A DNA stretch of 27,010 nt from JAGVXH01 sp043810285. Lineage in GTDB: Archaea; Nanobdellota; Nanobdellia; Pacearchaeales; GW2011-AR1. Where the stretch lies: assembly GCA_043810285.1 (NCBI GenBank), contig JBDROH010000011.1, forward strand, positions 1 through 27,010, in the 5' to 3' direction. A model generated the notes under the pieces. The model saw nothing but the letters and a program-made list of their open reading frames with translations, did no database searches and was not told the DNA's origin. The position numbers and the translations under genes were made by a program. Positions 15,458 to 23,146 of the stretch are shown here, one piece after another; position 1 is the first letter of the stretch; each line of letters begins with the position of its first letter.

Positions 15458-18379
15458 ATGAACAACTTTCAGAAAGAGCCTCTCAAAAAAGTTCAAGTTA
15501 CGGCCTTATCTTATTATGCACGAAAAGATATCCAGCAAGCGATGTTTGAATTCTGTAAACATAGGGAAACCATCGCAAATTTCAACAATAAATTCTTCGC
15601 TAAACGACCAGATTGTTTAGATTATTCTACAGACATTATTAACTCTGTGCGACAAGGTGCAACATCCTTTCACTGCTCCGAAGAAATTTGGGAAAATCCA
15701 TTAGATATCAATACTAATATGACTCCAGAACAATACAACAAAATCAAAACTGGCTGGGACCTTCTTATAGATATAGATTCAAAATATCTCGACTATGGAA
15801 AAATCGCAGCAAAACTCCTAATCCAAGAATTAGAAAAACAGGGCATAAAAAACTACGGGGTGAAATTCAGTGTTTCAGGCGACACCCCAATCTTAGTGGA
15901 AACACAAACACAAACACAACTCATTTCTATACAACAGGCAATATTACTTTTGAAGAAAGACAAAAACCTGAAAGTCCTATCTCTAAACAAAAATAAAAAA
16001 CTTGTCTTTTCAAAAATTTATGGATATTTAGAACACAATGACGAACTTTACGAAATTTATCACACCCAAAACAAACTCCCGATAAAAGCAACAAAACATC
16101 ATTCAGTATTCGTATGGGACAACGGAAAAATAGTAGAAAAAGAAGTAGAAAAAATAAAACAGGGAGAGTTTTTAATAACGTTTAACTCAAAAGTCAATCC
16201 CTTTATAGTTGACAAGATAATAATAAAAAATAATTTTGAGTTAAATAAAAATCAACATTCAAAAAATCAACTTGTAACAAAAATAAAAATTACGAAAGAC
16301 TTAATGAGGTTAATAGGTTATTTTCTATCGGAAGGACACGTCACAAATACAATTAACCAAGTTGGTTTTTCATTTAATATAAACGAAATAAATTATACAA
16401 AGGACTGCAAAAATCTTCTTGCGAAAATAACGGGAAAGAAAATATCCACAAGGCACCCCAATACTGGTTCAACCCAAATTCTAATTCATTCAAAAGAATG
16501 GGCAAAATTTTTCGACGACAACTGTGGTAAAAAAAAGAATAAGCACATTCCGACATTCGTATGGAACCTCAATAAAGAATTATTCGTAGAACTTCTCAGG
16601 GGATATATCCGTGGAGACGGACACAAACTCGGAGAGTATTTAATCACAATAAAATCCGTCTCAAAGCAAATGATTAACGAATTTGTCTGGCTATGCAAGC
16701 TAAACGGAATATCATGTACTCTCTCATGGGAACAAAACAAAGAACACACATTACCTCAAGGAACATTGTTCAAGGGAAGTTTAGTTTGGATAATAAAAAT
16801 CCCAAAATCAGAACTTTTTCCAGAATTCCACAGAGCACGAAACAAATTTTCTCCACATCCGCGAGACAGAACGTTTCCAGTAGACGGACTTAGAAAAGTC
16901 TACTTCCAAATAAAACCCAAACTATTCAATCATCATCGACCAGAGCAGATGACACTAAAAAAGAAGTGTGCCAATCTCGACAGGATACGAAAAGTCTTAA
17001 ACTGGTTCAAGAACACTGCTTCACAAGAATTCACAGCAGAATCAAAAGAAATAATCTCAAATTATGAATCTCTTTTTGGGTCAGATGTAGGGATGGTAGA
17101 AATAAAGAATATAATAAAAAAAGAAAATCAGGAAGTTTTTGATATTTCCGTGGAAGAATCAGAAGCATTTTTCGGAGGAGATTATCCAATTCTACTGCAC
17201 AACTCAGGCTCCAAAGGTTTCCATATCTTAGTCCCTTTCAAAGCATTCCCCGAATCAGTAGGAGACAAGCTTACAAAAGACCAATTCCCTGAATGGCCAA
17301 GAGCAATAGCTCAGTATCTTTTCAAAAAAATACGAACTCCTATGAACGAAGAAATTCTAAACTTATCGGGGCGTGAAAAATTAAAAGAACAAGGAGAACT
17401 CCTCTCCGAACACCTTTGTCCAAAATGTAATCAGCCAACAAAAACTAAATCCATGGGGAAATACATTTGCCCCGATATAAAATGTAAAACAGAAGTAGAA
17501 TCTATGACATCAAACCGAAAAGAGATGATTTGCCCTTCGTGCAATGGTAAAATGAAAAGAGCATTACAAAGAGAAATTCAATATTGCGAAACTTGTAAAA
17601 TCAATACCGCAAAACTCGAAACCATAAGTACCTTCGGAGGCGTCCAACAACAAAATACTCAACAAAAATTTAAGATAGAGGATACAATCAAATCAACAGA
17701 AGACTCTGTAGATATAGTTCTAGTTTCACCCAGACACCTCTTCCGAGCCCCATACTCCCTCCACGAAAAAACCGCCTTTGCCTCCATAGTCCTAGACAAA
17801 GACCAAATAGAAACATTCAAACCAACCGACGCAGACCCTCTAAAGATAACAACTCCAAAATCATTCATGCCAAATTCAGAGGAAGGCGAAGCAAAACAAC
17901 TTCTAATCCGAGCAATCGAAGAAGCCCAAGAAAACAAACCAGAAGAAAAAACAAAAAAATATGAAGGTGAATCAATCAACCTTAAAGGTTTGACAATAAC
18001 CGAGAATATGTATCCGCCAATCATAAAAAAACTTTTACTCGGTATCAAAGATGACGGCAGAAAAAGAGCACTGTCAATAATATTATCGTTCTTTGTAAGC
18101 CTAGAATTCCCTCAAGATTTCATCGAAGAAAAAATAGAAACGTGGAACGGCAAGAATTACCAACCTCTAAAACAAGGTTACATCAAATCACAAATTTTAT
18201 GGTATCTAAAAAATAAAAGGCTACCTCCCAATTATGACAAACCAATCTATAAAGAATTCGGAATCCAAGGCCCTCCAGAACCTGGTATGAAAAACCCGAT
18301 TAATTATACAATCAAGAAGGCATTACAATCTGGAAGAAAACTCTCCAAAAAGGGAAACAAAACTCCTCCGGAGATTTAA
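15458..18379 (+). CDS. priS: DNA primase, PriS catalytic domain fused to a PriL-like C-terminal domain, with an intein
   Basis: 973 codons; 528 residues after intein removal. The N-extein has SYYARKDIQQAMFEFCKHRE, RPDCLDY, GATSFHCSEEIWENP and the catalytic DLLIDIDSKY (D105, D107). The intein (138-582) splits KF|SGSKGFHI, so splicing restores the nucleotide-binding SGSKGFH motif. The C-extein has a zinc-binding insert with four cysteine pairs (654/657, 671/676, 692/695, 710/713). VDIVLVSPRHLFRAPYSLHE follows, with the probable third Asp D752. The last 120 residues (YPPIIKKLLLG, DGRKRALSI, PLKQGYIKSQILWYL, LPPNYDKPIYKEFG) follow the pattern of the PriL C-terminal domain. They lack cysteines at the three visible ligand positions of the usual Fe-S site. 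Single-chain PriS-PriL primases are known from Nanoarchaeum and relatives. The protein makes RNA/DNA primers for replication. Confidence 0.9.
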   Translation: MNNFQKEPLKKVQVTALSYYARKDIQQAMFEFCKHRETIANFNNKFFAKRPDCLDYSTDIINSVRQGATSFHCSEEIWENPLDINTNMTPEQYNKIKTGWDLLIDIDSKYLDYGKIAAKLLIQELEKQGIKNYGVKFSVSGDTPILVETQTQTQLISIQQAILLLKKDKNLKVLSLNKNKKLVFSKIYGYLEHNDELYEIYHTQNKLPIKATKHHSVFVWDNGKIVEKEVEKIKQGEFLITFNSKVNPFIVDKIIIKNNFELNKNQHSKNQLVTKIKITKDLMRLIGYFLSEGHVTNTINQVGFSFNINEINYTKDCKNLLAKITGKKISTRHPNTGSTQILIHSKEWAKFFDDNCGKKKNKHIPTFVWNLNKELFVELLRGYIRGDGHKLGEYLITIKSVSKQMINEFVWLCKLNGISCTLSWEQNKEHTLPQGTLFKGSLVWIIKIPKSELFPEFHRARNKFSPHPRDRTFPVDGLRKVYFQIKPKLFNHHRPEQMTLKKKCANLDRIRKVLNWFKNTASQEFTAESKEIISNYESLFGSDVGMVEIKNIIKKENQEVFDISVEESEAFFGGDYPILLHNSGSKGFHILVPFKAFPESVGDKLTKDQFPEWPRAIAQYLFKKIRTPMNEEILNLSGREKLKEQGELLSEHLCPKCNQPTKTKSMGKYICPDIKCKTEVESMTSNRKEMICPSCNGKMKRALQREIQYCETCKINTAKLETISTFGGVQQQNTQQKFKIEDTIKSTEDSVDIVLVSPRHLFRAPYSLHEKTAFASIVLDKDQIETFKPTDADPLKITTPKSFMPNSEEGEAKQLLIRAIEEAQENKPEEKTKKYEGESINLKGLTITENMYPPIIKKLLLGIKDDGRKRALSIILSFFVSLEFPQDFIEEKIETWNGKNYQPLKQGYIKSQILWYLKNKRLPPNYDKPIYKEFGIQGPPEPGMKNPINYTIKKALQSGRKLSKKGNKTPPEI
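15869..17203 (+). mobile_element. Intein with LAGLIDADG homing endonuclease in the primase
   Basis: 445 residues in frame within the primase. Block A begins SVSGDTPIL, so the first residue is Ser rather than the commoner Cys. Block B is ATKHHSVFV (211-219). The two endonuclease motifs are RLIGYFLSEGH (284-294) and LRGYIRGDGH (380-389), with the acidic residues Glu and Asp in place. Block F is VFDISVEESEAFFGGD, and block G is ILLHN followed by Ser+1. Joining the flanks gives KFSGSKGFHI, the unbroken conserved primase motif, which fixes both ends exactly. All splicing residues look intact, so it should self-excise and may still home. The insert is richer in A than its flanks, compatible with separate origin. 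Confidence 0.93.
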
Positions 18380-18383
18380 CAAC

Positions 18384-18394
18384 TTTTATAAATA
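18384..18394 (+). promoter_or_regulatory. TATA box of the 18414 surface gene
   Basis: TTTTATAAATA is centred 25 bases before the ATG at 18414, fitting a leaderless transcript separate from the primase. Confidence 0.6.
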
Positions 18395-18413
18395 ACCAAC
18401 CTCTTATCTCTAT

Positions 18414-20213
18414 ATGAAAAAGATAGGTGCATTCACAATATTATTCTTATTACTGTTCTCACTAACATTAGCATTCGCTGCCGACAACGAATCCACTTCG
18501 ACAGAAGACTCAGAATCAGACTCCGATAAAATCGCTGATGGCTTTGATTGTCTCGAGGAAAAAGTAGATGATTGTTCAGAATTAACAACTCAAGAAATAG
18601 CCTACACAATTCTTGCAACCCCTGACAATGTCTTTGACGATTGCGTATCTGAACTAGAAGATAGAAAATCTTCAGACAATTGGGGTAACGTTCGAGATAC
18701 CGCACTTGCAATTTTAGCATTAGATCATGCAGGAGAAGACACAACACCCTCAGAAGAATGGCTCATTGACAACTCTAGAACACCAACAGATCTCATATGG
18801 TATTTAGAACAGGATTCTAACGAAGCGGTAGAATGTCACATAGGATACGATTCCAACGACTACTCAATAAATGTAGGAGAAAATAAAAAAATAGACACAG
18901 ATGCAGGCTCTTGTTTAACTAGGGCACATTCCAATTTCTGGTTGGAGGTTACTCCAGAGTGTTACAACAAAGAACTTATTATAGAATGTGATAAAGATTT
19001 TATAGCAACACTATTATATAAAAATAAAAATTCTCCTATAATATACTCTTTAGAAGGAACGGATTCTTCACCAGCATTTAGTTCAATAAAATTAGAAGTA
19101 ACTTCAAAATGTTTCGGGACATCCTCTTGCGAATATGAATCCACCGCGTGGGCAACTTTAGCATTGTTAAAAACAGGGCACAACATCGAAGAATATATCT
19201 CTTATGTTATCGCAATGGCTGCCAGCAATGAGCAATACCTTCCAGATGCTTTCGCTTATATGGCTACAAATTACGAGTATTATGCAACTCAACTCATAAC
19301 TGACCAGAAACTCGGAAATTACTGGGAAGCAAAAAACTCAGCTTATGATAGATATTATGATACAGCACTAGCACTAATTGCGATAGGAAGTTCATCATCG
19401 GAAAAAGTCACAAACTCTCGAGATTGGCTTTTATTCGCTCAAGGTTCTAATGGTTGTTGGAAAAATTCAATACTAGATACTGCAGCAGTTTTATGGGCTC
19501 TTGAAGGTAGGACTGGAAGAAGTTCTGGAGGAGGTGGCGTTACATATTGTTCGCAAGCAGAATATTTTTGCATCCCATCGAAAGAATGCCCTTCATCCGA
19601 AGATGTTGGAGATAATTATTTTTGTGCATCATTATCTGACACTTGTTGTATGACTGAAAATCTCCAAAGTTGCTCCGAATACGGGGGAGTAGAATGTGCT
19701 TCAGAAGAAGTATGCATCGGAAATGAACGAAGAACAATTGACACAGATAGTTGTTGCACTGGAAAATGTGCTGAGAAAACCGAAGAAACAGAATGCGAGT
19801 CCATGTTCTACACTTGCCGAGATTCTTGCTCAGACAACCAAGAAATTGTCTCAACTTATTCATGCAACGAATTTCAAGTTTGTTGTAAAACAAAAACCAC
19901 AGAAGAATCTGTAGGAGGGGTTTGGTGGATTTGGGTTCTAATTATATTGATTTTAGCAGTCCTCGGAGCGATAGGTTATATTTACCGAGAGAATTTAAAA
20001 TTATTCTTGTTCAAGCTCAAGACGAAATTTAAAAAAGATAAAAGACGAGGAGGAATGGCTCCTCAAGGGCCAAGACCTGGAATGCCTCCACGACCAGGTT
20101 TCCCCCCAATAAGAAGAATGCCTATGAGGGCGCCTCCAAGACAAGTAAGACGACCTCAAGAAGACAAAGCAATGTCAGATACGTTCAGAAAACTGAGAGA
20201 AATGTCCGGGTAA
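18414..20213 (+). CDS. Secreted, membrane-anchored protein with alpha/alpha-toroid-like (prenyltransferase/squalene-oxidase-like) repeats and Cys-rich stalk
   Basis: 599 residues. A Sec signal peptide covers residues 1-22 (ends AFA-AD). Residues about 55-370 contain repeat-like helical hairpins such as WGNVRDTALAILAL, ESTAWATLALLKTG, YYDTALALIAIG and GCWKNSILDTAAVLWALEG. These are typical of the alpha/alpha-toroid fold seen in terpene cyclases and complement-type thioester domains, and a Cys-rich insert interrupts them. No terpene-cyclase DxDD or thioester GCGEQ motif is visible, so a binding or structural role is more likely than catalysis. Three Cys-rich repeats (about 385-500) with CC pairs lead to one membrane helix (504-524). 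The cytoplasmic tail is strongly basic and Pro/Arg-rich (GPRPGMPPRPGFPPIRRMPM). The following gene has a similar layout. Confidence 0.75.
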   Translation: MKKIGAFTILFLLLFSLTLAFAADNESTSTEDSESDSDKIADGFDCLEEKVDDCSELTTQEIAYTILATPDNVFDDCVSELEDRKSSDNWGNVRDTALAILALDHAGEDTTPSEEWLIDNSRTPTDLIWYLEQDSNEAVECHIGYDSNDYSINVGENKKIDTDAGSCLTRAHSNFWLEVTPECYNKELIIECDKDFIATLLYKNKNSPIIYSLEGTDSSPAFSSIKLEVTSKCFGTSSCEYESTAWATLALLKTGHNIEEYISYVIAMAASNEQYLPDAFAYMATNYEYYATQLITDQKLGNYWEAKNSAYDRYYDTALALIAIGSSSSEKVTNSRDWLLFAQGSNGCWKNSILDTAAVLWALEGRTGRSSGGGGVTYCSQAEYFCIPSKECPSSEDVGDNYFCASLSDTCCMTENLQSCSEYGGVECASEEVCIGNERRTIDTDSCCTGKCAEKTEETECESMFYTCRDSCSDNQEIVSTYSCNEFQVCCKTKTTEESVGGVWWIWVLIILILAVLGAIGYIYRENLKLFLFKLKTKFKKDKRRGGMAPQGPRPGMPPRPGFPPIRRMPMRAPPRQVRRPQEDKAMSDTFRKLREMSG

Positions 20214-20224
20214 GATTTATTAAT
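20214..20224 (+). promoter_or_regulatory. TATA box of the 20245 surface gene
   Basis: GATTTATTAAT is centred 26 bases before the ATG at 20245. It overlaps the stop of the preceding gene. Confidence 0.5.
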
Positions 20225-20244
20225 CATTCAATCTTAATCAAATT

Positions 20245-21528
20245 ATGAAAAGAGGCCTTATAGTTTTTTTATTTATTTCCTTAATCTCCTTAGCATCAGC
20301 AATTCCTACGCTAACACTTCAACACAACGAGACACAGCCGGGTGAAACAATCTTCGCAACAATAATCACCGTCGGAGAATTTACAAAAGAAATCTTATCC
20401 TCAGATATCAAATTTCTTGAGGGTCGAAAAGAAGTCTTCTTTGAATCAGATATAACTTTCTACAACAATACTTTCTATCTATATATCTACACAACACGGG
20501 AAGGAAATTTCACACTAGAAATCTCAAATATCCTATACAAAGAGTTCGATGAACTTAAATCTATAACTCTTGAGCAACCAATCACAATAAAAAATAATTT
20601 TATCATCGACGAAGAAACAAACGAAACTAGAACCGAAATCCTTTCAATCAAACCAGGATTTATTCGAACAACCGACGAACCAAAACTAAAATTTATCAAT
20701 AAAGGAACCTCTCAGTTAAACCTAACTTACTCGGAAAATGAAACTAGTCTTCAACCACAAGAATCTACAGAAATAGAAATCCAGCAAGAAGGAACATTTT
20801 CCAATTTAAAAATTTCAACCTACAAGGATTTTTTGATTCCTGTAATGCGTCCAGCACCCGAAGACATAATCATTCCAGAAGTAAAACACGATTTAAAATA
20901 CAACCCAGATTTATTATTACTAGAACTACTAACTGAAGAAAAATCAAGTGCAACAATAACCTTGTTCAATTTCGGAGAAGAGAATATCACAGATATAAAA
21001 TTCATTTCAGATATCTCATTCCTAAAGATTGAAAAGATAGAAAGTTTGGAAGCGAGAGGAGTTCATAATTTATCCTTAACACTATCTCCAAAAAATCCCG
21101 GACACGTTCAAGGGAACATCAATATAACATATACCCAATATGGCGAAGAAAAAAATCTATCAATTCCTTTGAGTATTTTTATTTTGCCTACTGGAAGCAC
21201 CGAAGAAGATTTCCAAATTTCCGACGAAAACTGTGAAGACAAAGGAGGAGCCGTTTGCACATTAGAAGAAGATTGTGACGGTGATGAAACTTTTACAAGG
21301 GGAGGAGACTATTGTTGTTTAGGAACTTGCGTCCCAATCGAAACAGACGAAGAGCCTACGGGATTCGGTTGGCTACTCGGATTAGTCATTTTAATCGCAC
21401 TAGGATTTGGAGGATACTATCTTTACAAAAAACAAAAAAGCATTATTCCTAAAAACCCTCATGAACAATTAAAAGAATCTTCAGAAAAATATTCAAAAAG
21501 ACTAACTGGCAAATTACAGAGAACTTAA
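20245..21528 (+). CDS. Secreted, C-terminally anchored beta-sandwich surface protein
   Basis: 427 residues. A signal peptide (residues 1-19, ending ASA) is followed by about 300 residues of beta-strand-rich sequence with many N-x-S/T sequons (NETQ, NNTF, NFTLEI, NLSLTL, NITYTQ), resembling tandem Ig-like/CARDB-type domains. A single Cys module follows (CEDKGGAVC, EEDCDGD, CCLGTC) and then a membrane helix at 375-394 with a short basic tail ending KRLTGKLQRT. The order signal, domains, Cys knot, helix, basic tail is the same as in the gene at 18414, so both may stand in the same envelope layer. It ends exactly where the convergent gene at 21529 ends. Function unknown. Confidence 0.72.
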   Translation: MKRGLIVFLFISLISLASAIPTLTLQHNETQPGETIFATIITVGEFTKEILSSDIKFLEGRKEVFFESDITFYNNTFYLYIYTTREGNFTLEISNILYKEFDELKSITLEQPITIKNNFIIDEETNETRTEILSIKPGFIRTTDEPKLKFINKGTSQLNLTYSENETSLQPQESTEIEIQQEGTFSNLKISTYKDFLIPVMRPAPEDIIIPEVKHDLKYNPDLLLLELLTEEKSSATITLFNFGEENITDIKFISDISFLKIEKIESLEARGVHNLSLTLSPKNPGHVQGNINITYTQYGEEKNLSIPLSIFILPTGSTEEDFQISDENCEDKGGAVCTLEEDCDGDETFTRGGDYCCLGTCVPIETDEEPTGFGWLLGLVILIALGFGGYYLYKKQKSIIPKNPHEQLKESSEKYSKRLTGKLQRT

Positions 21529-22053
21529 TTATTTCTTCTTCTTAGAACTAACTTTCTTCTTGATAACTTTTTTACCTTTCTTTTGAACAATATCCTTATC
21601 TTTCTCTATCAAAGCCTCTTGAGCCGCCTTTAATTGTGCCCCCATCTGTTGGAGTTTCCCGCCAGCCATTTTCATAATATCATCATAACGATGAAGTCTA
21701 CCTGAAATATTATTCAGCAAATTCGTCGCCTCGCCCATATCTAAAGTAACTTTCGAAGGTTCAATTATTTCCACAGAAGAAGGCATAAAATCAAACATAG
21801 TCTCACTCATTCTCGCAAAATTCTCTGTCTCAAAATCCGCCTCGGCAAAACAAGTAAACATTACACCTTCAGACGGAGTTCCTTGCGGACCCGAAGAATT
21901 TTCAATCTCTCTTGGCTCACTAATTTTAATAGAATGGACCTTGATATCCTTAACCTCACTAAGAACACCGATATGTTTCGCTAAAGAATCTTTCACATGC
22001 TCAGCAGGTCGACCCGCCATCTCAACAATCATAATCGCTCTTACCATTTTCAT
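21529..22053 (-). CDS. Conserved archaeal protein of unknown function with Lys-rich tail
   Basis: 174 residues, cytoplasmic, without signal peptide. The N-terminal 100 residues look like an alpha/beta domain (MVRAIMIVEMAGRPAEHVKD, ISEPREIE, MFTCFAEADFE, MFDFMPSSVEIIEPSKV). Then comes a helix TNLLNNISGRLHRYDDIMKM, a predicted coiled coil (KLQQMGAQLKAAQEALIEKD) and a tail of almost only Lys, Val and Ser. From memory the MFDFMPSSVE and NNISGRLHRYD segments occur in uncharacterised DPANN proteins, but I cannot name a family. The tail could bind nucleic acid. The start may be the first or third codon. It lies 24 bases after the ComEA-like gene and is likely co-transcribed with it. Confidence 0.75.
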   Translation of the reverse strand: MKMVRAIMIVEMAGRPAEHVKDSLAKHIGVLSEVKDIKVHSIKISEPREIENSSGPQGTPSEGVMFTCFAEADFETENFARMSETMFDFMPSSVEIIEPSKVTLDMGEATNLLNNISGRLHRYDDIMKMAGGKLQQMGAQLKAAQEALIEKDKDIVQKKGKKVIKKKVSSKKKK

Positions 22054-22077
22054 CTAAACATATTCCCTTTTTTAAAC

Positions 22078-22560
22078 TTACTTATCAAAAATAAGGACGG
22101 CGATAACAAAAATCAAAAACACTGAAAAAGCATAGGGAGTATATTTCAAAATCTTAAAGTTCTTAGACTCATAAACCTCTTCTTTAGTATTTTCAACGGC
22201 ATTATTCAAAACAATTTCTTCCTCTTTTGGAGCAAGAACAATAACTTCTACCTCTTTTTCAACTGTCTTCTCAAGTTCCTCTAACTCCTCATCAACATAT
22301 TCACCCTCGACACAAGCAAGACCTTGCCCTTTTATATCCTCTAATTTTGAATCTCCTATTCCATAAACTTTCTTTATATCGTTTAAAGTTTCATAAGGTC
22401 TCCCATCAATTATTTTCTGAGCCGTCGCAGATCCAACCCAAATAATTTCATCCAATTCCTCCTCCGAAGCCGAATTAATATCAATCTGATTACCTGAACA
22501 ATCAGCACCAACAATAGAAATAAAATTTAATATTAATAAAAATAAAATTAAATAGTTCAT
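22078..22560 (-). CDS. ComEA-like helix-hairpin-helix DNA-binding protein, membrane anchored
   Basis: 160 residues. A signal peptide or anchor (1-19, ending VGA-D) is followed by a ComEA-type HhH domain at about 25-78: IDINSASEEELDEIIWVGSA, AQKIIDGRPYETLNDIKKVY and GIGDSKLEDIKG. A Glu/Val-rich linker (85-135) follows, then a C-terminal membrane helix near 141-158. In bacteria ComEA holds incoming double-stranded DNA outside the membrane during competence; this protein has the domain on the same side if the signal is cut. Its ATG overlaps the stop of the nuclease gene upstream (ATGA), so the two are coupled. Whether the archaeon takes up DNA is inference. Confidence 0.8.
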   Translation of the reverse strand: MNYLILFLLILNFISIVGADCSGNQIDINSASEEELDEIIWVGSATAQKIIDGRPYETLNDIKKVYGIGDSKLEDIKGQGLACVEGEYVDEELEELEKTVEKEVEVIVLAPKEEEIVLNNAVENTKEEVYESKNFKILKYTPYAFSVFLIFVIAVLIFDK

Positions 22561-23072
22561 CGCATTCTTTTTATGATTTCTTTAACATCTGAATACTCAA
22601 CACGAACTCGATTATTTTCCTTAACTTTCCGAGCAATCCAAATCTCGTTAAAAATCTTATTCTCCAAATACCACTGACATTTTTTCTTTTCAACCGGACT
22701 TAATATTCCGTTCATCTTAACCTCGACGCCAACTATCTTATATCTTTCTCCTTCCATTTTTTGAAATCCAACAAAATCTGGAAACCCAGTTCCTTGCCCT
22801 CGAGGCATCATAATTTTTCTGAAAGGATTAAATTTCCAATCAGTTTTTGCAGGATGAAGAACTCCCACATCTAAATCAACATTATTAGACCACTTATCAA
22901 CAATCCAACCAAGCTCTTCCAAATTTTTCCGAACCTTCAATTCAAACTGTCCACCTTGTGCTTTACTCTTCGAACCTCGCTTAATCGCAGATTTTTTCTT
23001 CAGAACAACATTCCCTTTTTCATCAACACTCGCCTTGTATTCAACTTCTCTTTCTGGACTCTTCAATTCCAT
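22557..23072 (-). CDS. PD-(D/E)XK (VRR-NUC/resolvase-like) nuclease
   Basis: 171 residues. A basic, disordered N-terminus (KKKSAIKRGSKSKAQGGQF) leads into a PD-(D/E)XK core: E44 in GGQFELKVRKNLEELGW, D99 in GTGFPDFVGFQ, and E117/K119 in YKIVGVEVKMNGILS. SPVEKKKCQWYLEN follows, as in VRR-NUC and Holliday-junction-resolvase-like nucleases. All expected metal-binding residues are present, so it should cut DNA; the substrate is not evident. A leaderless promoter lies at 23094. The overlap with the ComEA-like gene suggests joint work on DNA, for example in uptake or repair. Confidence 0.8.
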   Translation of the reverse strand: MELKSPEREVEYKASVDEKGNVVLKKKSAIKRGSKSKAQGGQFELKVRKNLEELGWIVDKWSNNVDLDVGVLHPAKTDWKFNPFRKIMMPRGQGTGFPDFVGFQKMEGERYKIVGVEVKMNGILSPVEKKKCQWYLENKIFNEIWIARKVKENNRVRVEYSDVKEIIKRMR

Positions 23073-23093
23073 AATAGATTAAGTAGATTGGGA

Positions 23094-23103
23094 ATTATAA
23101 AAC
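23094..23103 (-). promoter_or_regulatory. TATA box of the nuclease/ComEA-like operon
   Basis: Minus strand GTTTTATAAT is centred 26 bases before the ATG at 23072, fitting a leaderless transcript. Confidence 0.55.
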
Positions 23104-23146
23104 TTTATGTGAAGGGTTTTTGGTTCAGTGAATGATCTTTCAAATT

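Noticed and set aside
18414..20213. Terpene cyclase or squalene-hopene cyclase enzyme
   Set aside because: The toroid-like repeats are present, but no DxDD-type catalytic motif is visible, and the protein is secreted with a Cys-rich stalk.
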